This document shows positions 5,841-10,013 of a DNA stretch of 10,013 nt, in pieces. Origin of the DNA: Prado023 sp049688395. GTDB lineage: Bacteria; Actinomycetota; Actinomycetes; S36-B12; CAIYMF01. Made by a program: the position numbers and the translations under genes. Location: contig JBAVKQ010000375.1 in the NCBI GenBank assembly GCA_049688395.1, positions 1 through 10,013 of the forward strand. The letters run 5' to 3'. Every line of letters starts with the position of its first letter. Within the stretch, counting starts at the first letter, position 1. The notes beneath the pieces were generated by a model, which saw only the letters and a program-made list of their open reading frames with translations, was not told the DNA's origin and ran no database searches.

Positions 5841-7796
5841 CCACGCAGACGGCGATGGGAGGTGCCGAGGTGGCCCGAGCTGCTGTCTCGGAGTCTCCTG
5901 GGCCTGCTCGCTGCTTCGAGCGCCCTGGTGAGCCTGGCGACCGGACTCCCAGTGGTTGGCCTGCTCGGGGTCCTGGTACTTCTGCTCCTGACGCCGCTCG
6001 CCCGATCGCTGGTGACGCGCGCGATGATCGCGATGCTGGTGGTCCTGGCCAGTGGTGGGGTCGCGGCACACCTGTCGGGGATCGTGTGGAGCACGACCTG
6101 GCTCGCCGGTTCGGTGCTCGGCCTCGCGGTGGTCCAGCTCGTCGTGTCGTTGCGCAGGCCATGGCGGCCGCTGCTGCCCGCGGTCGGCGTGGCCGACCGC
6201 GTGGCCCTGCTGGCTGGGCTCGCCACGGTGGCAGTGCTGGGCATGCCGTACGTCGGTGCCTCGCCGGATGATGTGGTGCTGGACCTGGCGCGGGGCTTCG
6301 ATCCGGTGAATCACGTGGCGATGACCGCCAACGTGGTCGCCGAGGGGGGCACTGGGTGGGCTTCCCCGGCGACCGTGAGTCAGCTCGGTTCGGCTGCCGC
6401 CTACGGCGACTACCCACTCGGCCTGCACACCGCGGTTGCGGGCGCGTTGGAGTTGGCCGGTCTGGCGACGTCTCGGGAGGAGCTGGTCCGCGGCTACGCC
6501 TGGGTGATCGTCTTGGCCCTGGGCGTGTGCTCGGCAGTGCTCGGATCGATCGCTGCCCGAGTAGCCCGGGACGTGGGGCCCAGCGACAGCGGGGCGAGTC
6601 GCGAGGTGGCTGCCGCGGCAGTCGTCGCCGGCTGCCTGCTCCTCGGCGGCATGTTCGTCGCGCCCTTCGAGCTCGGGCACGGTCCCTTCGTCATCGCGGC
6701 AACCGCAGGGATCGCCACATCCTGGCTGGTGCTGGGGAAGTCGGGGGCGTCTGGTGGGGGGCGAGTCGCAGCGCTGTCGGTGGGCTGTGTCGCGGTCCTG
6801 GGCGCCTACCCCCCGCTTGCCATCGGGCTCGTCCCAGCGGTCTGCTACGCACTGTCTGCGCTGCTGCCGCTGAAGCGCAGGTACGCTGCCGTGCTCTTCG
6901 GCGTAGGGCTGCCCATCGCTGGGGCACTCGCGCTGTGGACGTGGCGCTCGAGGATCGGTCACCTGATCGACGCGGTCGGCGAGCACAGCACCCCGCTGGC
7001 ACTGTCCCTCGTGCTGGTCGCAGTGACCTCTGCCGGTGTCTGGCTCGTGCGGGATCGCAGTCCCAGTGCCCTGCCGCTGCGAGCACTGGCCGTCGCGGTC
7101 GGGTACCTGACAGGAGCCCTGCTCATCGCCCTGGCAGGCGCGTGGTCGGGACGGCCGCCCGGAACCAACTACTACGCAGCCAAGCTCGGGGAAGCCGCCT
7201 GGATCGCGGCACTCCCCGTGCTCGCGGCCCTCGTGGCCTACGCAGCGATCGAACTCACCCAGGGCGCGAGGGCGCGGATCCGGGTCCCGATGCGAGTCCT
7301 GAGCCTGACCTGCGTCGTCCTGGGGATCGCGGTGCTGCCGGTCGGTCGCGCGCAGAGCGGTTTGGCGGGGCCGGCGACCCTGGCGCAGCGGATGCTGGAG
7401 GCCGATCGAGCCCGCAACGAGGTGCGGGTCACCGAAGCCGCGCGCCTGGCGGGCCCCTCGCAGGGGGATGCCTCGGCCATGGTGGAGCCCGCTGGCTGGT
7501 TCCACAAGGTATCGCGAGAGGACGCCCCGGCAGGGCAGTGGGAGCGTTCGGCCACCTCTGCCGCGCTCTGGATGGCGACCCTCCGGGGTGTTCGCACCGA
7601 GCAATCAGATGCTGTCGCGCACTGCTTCGTCGACCGAGGTGACGCCCGGGCGATCCCGTGCGTCGAATCCTGGCTGGATGGCGATTCCGCACGCTCCATC
7701 ACGATCGGTGTCCGGGACAGTCCCTCTGCTCCGGCGTTCGAGGAATGGGGGCGGGACCATCCACACCAGGTCAGGATCGTCACGCTCGGCTCGTGA
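5781..7796 (+). CDS. Large polytopic membrane protein, GT-C/DUF6541-like
   Basis: Up to 671 aa with about a dozen hydrophobic segments, among them residues about 36-54, 56-74, 80-98, 103-124, 138-156, 239-260, 276-297, 301-319 and several between 325 and 520. A polar C-terminal part of about 150 aa follows. The loop after the first five segments carries DPVNH (174-178), and YPLGLHT begins at 211. Both are shared with the next large gene and resemble the acidic-plus-His loop of GT-C glycosyltransferases and the actinobacterial DUF6541 group (family recalled, not searched). A role in envelope glycan assembly is inferred. The start is unsettled: an in-frame stop at 5772 means it is at or after GTG 5781, but residues 6-19 come from the hydrolase-derived scar. 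ATG 5796, ATG 5826 or GTG 5862 (just ahead of the first membrane segment) are alternatives. Third-position bias is weaker than in the hydrolase. Confidence 0.75.
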   Translation: MQPRTMVISDARDVAMLEQTPRRRRWEVPRWPELLSRSLLGLLAASSALVSLATGLPVVGLLGVLVLLLLTPLARSLVTRAMIAMLVVLASGGVAAHLSGIVWSTTWLAGSVLGLAVVQLVVSLRRPWRPLLPAVGVADRVALLAGLATVAVLGMPYVGASPDDVVLDLARGFDPVNHVAMTANVVAEGGTGWASPATVSQLGSAAAYGDYPLGLHTAVAGALELAGLATSREELVRGYAWVIVLALGVCSAVLGSIAARVARDVGPSDSGASREVAAAAVVAGCLLLGGMFVAPFELGHGPFVIAATAGIATSWLVLGKSGASGGGRVAALSVGCVAVLGAYPPLAIGLVPAVCYALSALLPLKRRYAAVLFGVGLPIAGALALWTWRSRIGHLIDAVGEHSTPLALSLVLVAVTSAGVWLVRDRSPSALPLRALAVAVGYLTGALLIALAGAWSGRPPGTNYYAAKLGEAAWIAALPVLAALVAYAAIELTQGARARIRVPMRVLSLTCVVLGIAVLPVGRAQSGLAGPATLAQRMLEADRARNEVRVTEAARLAGPSQGDASAMVEPAGWFHKVSREDAPAGQWERSATSAALWMATLRGVRTEQSDAVAHCFVDRGDARAIPCVESWLDGDSARSITIGVRDSPSAPAFEEWGRDHPHQVRIVTLGS

Positions 7797-7910
7797 GCGC
7801 CTCCCGGCGCACCGCGCCACGCACCGCACCGCACGGGGCGGAGCACCGCGGCGCCCCTCAGTTCGCGCTGCCGTCCGCGCCAGGCGAGCGGAGCCGGTGT
7901 TGCTCGAGGC

Positions 7911-7918
7911 GGGGGGAG
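7911..7918 (+). promoter_or_regulatory. Strong Shine-Dalgarno for a short leader ORF
   Basis: GGGGGGAG lies 5 nt before ATG 7924. It is much too far (more than 25 nt) from GTG 7944 or GTG 7953 to serve the large gene directly, which implies that ribosomes load at the short ORF. Confidence 0.45.
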
Positions 7919-7923
7919 TCCTG

Positions 7924-7956
7924 ATGGCCGATCGCCGTGACGGGTGCCTCCAGTGA
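7924..7956 (+). CDS. 10-codon leader ORF coupled to the second membrane protein
   Basis: ATG 7924 to TGA 7954-7956 encodes MADRRDGCLQ. It has the best ribosome-binding site in this part of the window, and its stop overlaps GTG 7953 of the membrane-protein gene as GTGA, the usual arrangement for translational coupling. The large gene has no Shine-Dalgarno of its own. The peptide is unlikely to have a structural role; translating it could deliver ribosomes to the downstream start or act as a control point. It may be fortuitous. Confidence 0.4.
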   Translation: MADRRDGCLQ

Positions 7957-9815
7957 GCGGCGTCGAGACGATCATTGCACTGGGCATCGCCGCGACAGCC
8001 CTGTACGGGCTCGGGATACCGCTGGCACTTCTCCTGCCCGCACCGGCCGGTTCGGCCTGGGTGATGCGCATCGCCATCGGGCCCCTGTACGCGATCGTGT
8101 TCGCGACCACCGGAGCGTGGGCGCTGCGGACGATGGGCGTGCCGCTGCATCCGGGCCACCTGGTCGGCTCGATCGTCCTCGCCTGGGCCGCCGCCCTGCG
8201 CTGGGGGAAGCCACTGCCGCGGGTGCGGGTCTCGCCGCTGGAGTGGGGATGGCCCGCAGCGCTGGTCGTCACGAGTCTGGTGAGCTGGTTCTGCTCCCTG
8301 GTCGGCTATGGGTTGTACCTGCCCAATCGCGACTTCAAGAACCATGCCTACTGGGTCGCCCAGGTCTCGTTCTGGGGCACGTCGGACCCGGCACGAGTCC
8401 TGTCCGAATCGCCGGTCTCGGGCCCTGAGCCCACCCTGTTCTATCCACTGGGCCTGCACACGCTGCTCGGTTGGGCCCTGCCCACCTCGTCCTGGAACGC
8501 GGTGGGGGTCACCGCTGCCGCGGCTGTGCTGGTGTCTGCGATCTCGATGCCGCTGGCGATGATCGCACTGGCCCGGCTCTGGGATGCCCAGAGCCGGGAA
8601 CTCTGGGTGGTCAGTGGGCTGGCTGCCGTGACGCTGCCCGGTTTCGCCGCCGGATTCGAGATCGGCTCGGTCGTCCTGATCGTGGGAGCAGGCCTGTACG
8701 CGGCCGTACTGGCGGCGCTGTGGGCCGCTCTGCGCGAGCCCTCGCCCGGGGCGGTCCTGGCCCTGGGCATCGGGGCGGTGGGGCTGTTCGAACTGCACGT
8801 CGCCGAGGCGCTGGGCATCGCCCTGGTCGCACTGGTCGCGATTCCCGCCTTCCGGCCGTGGCGGCGGATCGAACTGTCCTGGCGGCTGGGGGCCGCCGTG
8901 CTGGTCACCCTGGTCCTCGCGGCCCTCCCGCTGCTGGATTCGATCTCGCGCCTGCAAGGGCGCGCCTCCTCGGATTGGGACATCGAACCCAACATGCTGA
9001 ACCCCCTGATCGCCTGGATGGGGCCGCTGTTCCTGCAGCCGGTCGGTGCGGGGGTGCTGGCGCTGCTCTGGCTGTGCCTCGTGCTCGCCGGCGTGTGGTT
9101 GACGGTCCGGGAGCGACGGTCGGCCTTTCCGCTGCTGGCCCTGGCGGTGCCGCTAATGCTCGCCCTGTTCGCGACCGGGCGGGGCATCCCGAGTCAGCTC
9201 GCGGGGATCACCGCACCCTGGTACGGAGCCGGCGGACGCATCGCCACGTTGGCGGCGGTGCCCCTGGCGCTGCTGGGATGCGTGCCGGTCGCGCGAATGG
9301 TGAGGGCCGGCAGGCATGCCGGCCTCGCTCGGGTCCTGGCGATCGGTGGGGTCGGGCTGGTCGTCGTCGTGTCCGTGGGGCAGGTCGAGACCCGGCGTGC
9401 GGACCTGCAGGCGGCCCTCGCCGGAGCGGGGGACAGCCCGGAGATCGCCGCGGAGGTGATGGCGGAGCTGCCCCCGGGCGGCACGGTCCTCAACTTCGAG
9501 GGCGATGGGACTGCCAACCTGTTCGCGTTCGCGCGGGTCCCGATCCTGGATGCCTTCCGAATCGACGACGATGCCGGTGGCTCTTCGCTGGCTGACGTCG
9601 ACCGGGTTCAGGACCGGCTCCTGGACCTGGATGATCCTGTGGTCGCCCGGCGCCTCGAGGAGTTGAGCGTGCATTACGTCGCGATCGGTGTGTCGACTCG
9701 CTACTGGAACCCGGGTGTGGCCTACGACTGGCAGATGCTGGCTCGGCAGCCCCAGCTCGATCTCGCCTTCGCCGGCACGGACCTGGTGATCCTGCGCTAC
9801 CGGGGCGAGCGATGA
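7953..9815 (+). CDS. Large polytopic membrane protein, DUF6541-like (GT-C-like)
   Basis: A 620-aa protein from GTG 7953. About a dozen hydrophobic segments run from residue 5 to about 478, followed by a roughly 140-aa polar C-terminal domain, probably outside the membrane, with LPPGGTVLNFEGDGTANLFAF-type sequence (listed here in part: PPGGTVLNFEGDG). The loop after the early segments holds RDFKNH (D127, H131), and YPLGLHT begins at 164. The same two motifs at similar spacing occur in the preceding gene, so the two are divergent paralogues. The acidic-plus-His loop suggests a lipid-linked sugar transferase of the GT-C superfamily; DUF6541 is my best family guess from memory. The start could also be GTG 7944, three codons upstream, but 7953 forms a GTGA overlap with the 10-codon ORF. 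The 3' end overlaps the next gene as ATGA, indicating an operon. Confidence 0.78.
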   Translation: MSGVETIIALGIAATALYGLGIPLALLLPAPAGSAWVMRIAIGPLYAIVFATTGAWALRTMGVPLHPGHLVGSIVLAWAAALRWGKPLPRVRVSPLEWGWPAALVVTSLVSWFCSLVGYGLYLPNRDFKNHAYWVAQVSFWGTSDPARVLSESPVSGPEPTLFYPLGLHTLLGWALPTSSWNAVGVTAAAAVLVSAISMPLAMIALARLWDAQSRELWVVSGLAAVTLPGFAAGFEIGSVVLIVGAGLYAAVLAALWAALREPSPGAVLALGIGAVGLFELHVAEALGIALVALVAIPAFRPWRRIELSWRLGAAVLVTLVLAALPLLDSISRLQGRASSDWDIEPNMLNPLIAWMGPLFLQPVGAGVLALLWLCLVLAGVWLTVRERRSAFPLLALAVPLMLALFATGRGIPSQLAGITAPWYGAGGRIATLAAVPLALLGCVPVARMVRAGRHAGLARVLAIGGVGLVVVVSVGQVETRRADLQAALAGAGDSPEIAAEVMAELPPGGTVLNFEGDGTANLFAFARVPILDAFRIDDDAGGSSLADVDRVQDRLLDLDDPVVARRLEELSVHYVAIGVSTRYWNPGVAYDWQMLARQPQLDLAFAGTDLVILRYRGER

Positions 9816-10013
9816 GGATCCGGACGTTCGCACCAGCCGCGGTCGCCGGCGCACTGCTGATCTCCGCGGGCGGCTTCCTGAGCCAGCCCCACTCGGATCG
9901 TGACGGCCAGATCCTCTTCGCACCGTGGGAGTCCCTGGCGGCGGCTTCCGCGGACGCTGAGGTGGCGCGCATCACGATCGACTCGTGCGCGCAGGCAGAC
10001 GGTGGCCTGGAGG
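9812..10013 (+). CDS. Exported or membrane-anchored protein, 3' partial, unknown
   Basis: ATG 9812 overlaps the TGA of the preceding gene by 4 bp (ATGA), so translation is probably coupled. The frame is open for 67 codons to the right edge. The N-terminus is MRIRTFAPAAVAGALLISAGG: two arginines, then a hydrophobic stretch from about residue 6 to 22, which reads as a signal peptide or single membrane anchor. After it the chain is polar (QPHSDRDGQ) and includes a lone cysteine in TIDSCAQADGG. Too little is present to name a family. Its place at the end of the membrane-protein operon suggests an extracytoplasmic partner (inference). Confidence 0.7.
   Translation, partial: MRIRTFAPAAVAGALLISAGGFLSQPHSDRDGQILFAPWESLAAASADAEVARITIDSCAQADGGLE

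Noticed and set aside
5678..6271. Plus-strand 197-codon frame beginning METDSS and containing an ATG at 5774 with a close GGGAGG
   Set aside because: Despite the good ribosome-binding spacing at 5774, the peptide is Arg/Gly/Pro/Ala-rich low complexity, and it overlaps the hydrophobic, protein-like frame of the membrane protein.
5715..7604. Minus-strand 629-codon open frame
   Set aside because: It is antisense to the first membrane protein, with low-complexity His/Gln/Arg/Gly composition and no recognisable domain; a shadow.
7797..7860. Short GCACCGC repeats and possible terminator after the first membrane protein
   Set aside because: GCACCGC recurs four times within about 45 bp, but the spacing is irregular, the inverted complements are weak and there is no T-run. 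This is probably composition.
7605..8957. Minus-strand 450-codon open frame
   Set aside because: It is antisense to both membrane proteins and shows the same shadow composition.

Overview
The window is very GC-rich, with strongly G/C-biased third codon positions, many GTG starts and at least one leaderless-looking promoter (TACCCT, 7 nt before a GTG). Together with the protein families present, this points to a high-GC actinobacterium. I cannot name the genus.

Layout, left to right. (1) A plus-strand NAD-dependent epimerase/dehydratase runs in from beyond the left edge; its first 170 bases encode an in-frame imperfect decapeptide repeat. (2) A minus-strand class I SAM-dependent methyltransferase converges on it, with a possible 33-aa gene in the gap between them. 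(3) A 340-bp gap carries four copies of a ~25-bp repeat, two in each orientation, ending at the stop codon of (4) a minus-strand AbiEi/DUF559-like protein (HTH plus PD-(D/E)XK-like domain). (5) After a 368-bp divergent gap come a plus-strand low-molecular-weight tyrosine phosphatase, with an internal stretch whose codon bias sits in another frame, and a complete alpha/beta hydrolase. (6) Just past the hydrolase lies a scar holding degenerate copies of one phosphatase segment and one hydrolase segment, in the same order as the intact genes: the mark of a collapsed tandem duplication. (7) Two large polytopic membrane proteins follow, related to each other and resembling the actinobacterial DUF6541 / GT-C-like group. 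The second is preceded by a 10-codon ORF with a strong Shine-Dalgarno and a GTGA stop/start overlap, and is followed by an ATGA-overlapping exported protein that runs off the right edge.

Taken together, epimerase, methyltransferase, LMW phosphatase and GT-C-like membrane proteins suggest an envelope-polysaccharide or glycolipid locus (inference). No glycosyltransferase, Wzx/Wzy or tyrosine kinase is visible. The AbiEi-like gene with its repeats and the duplication scar mark two sites of past rearrangement. The hydrolase has almost pure G/C third positions, while the phosphatase and AbiEi-like gene are less biased, which fits a mosaic history.
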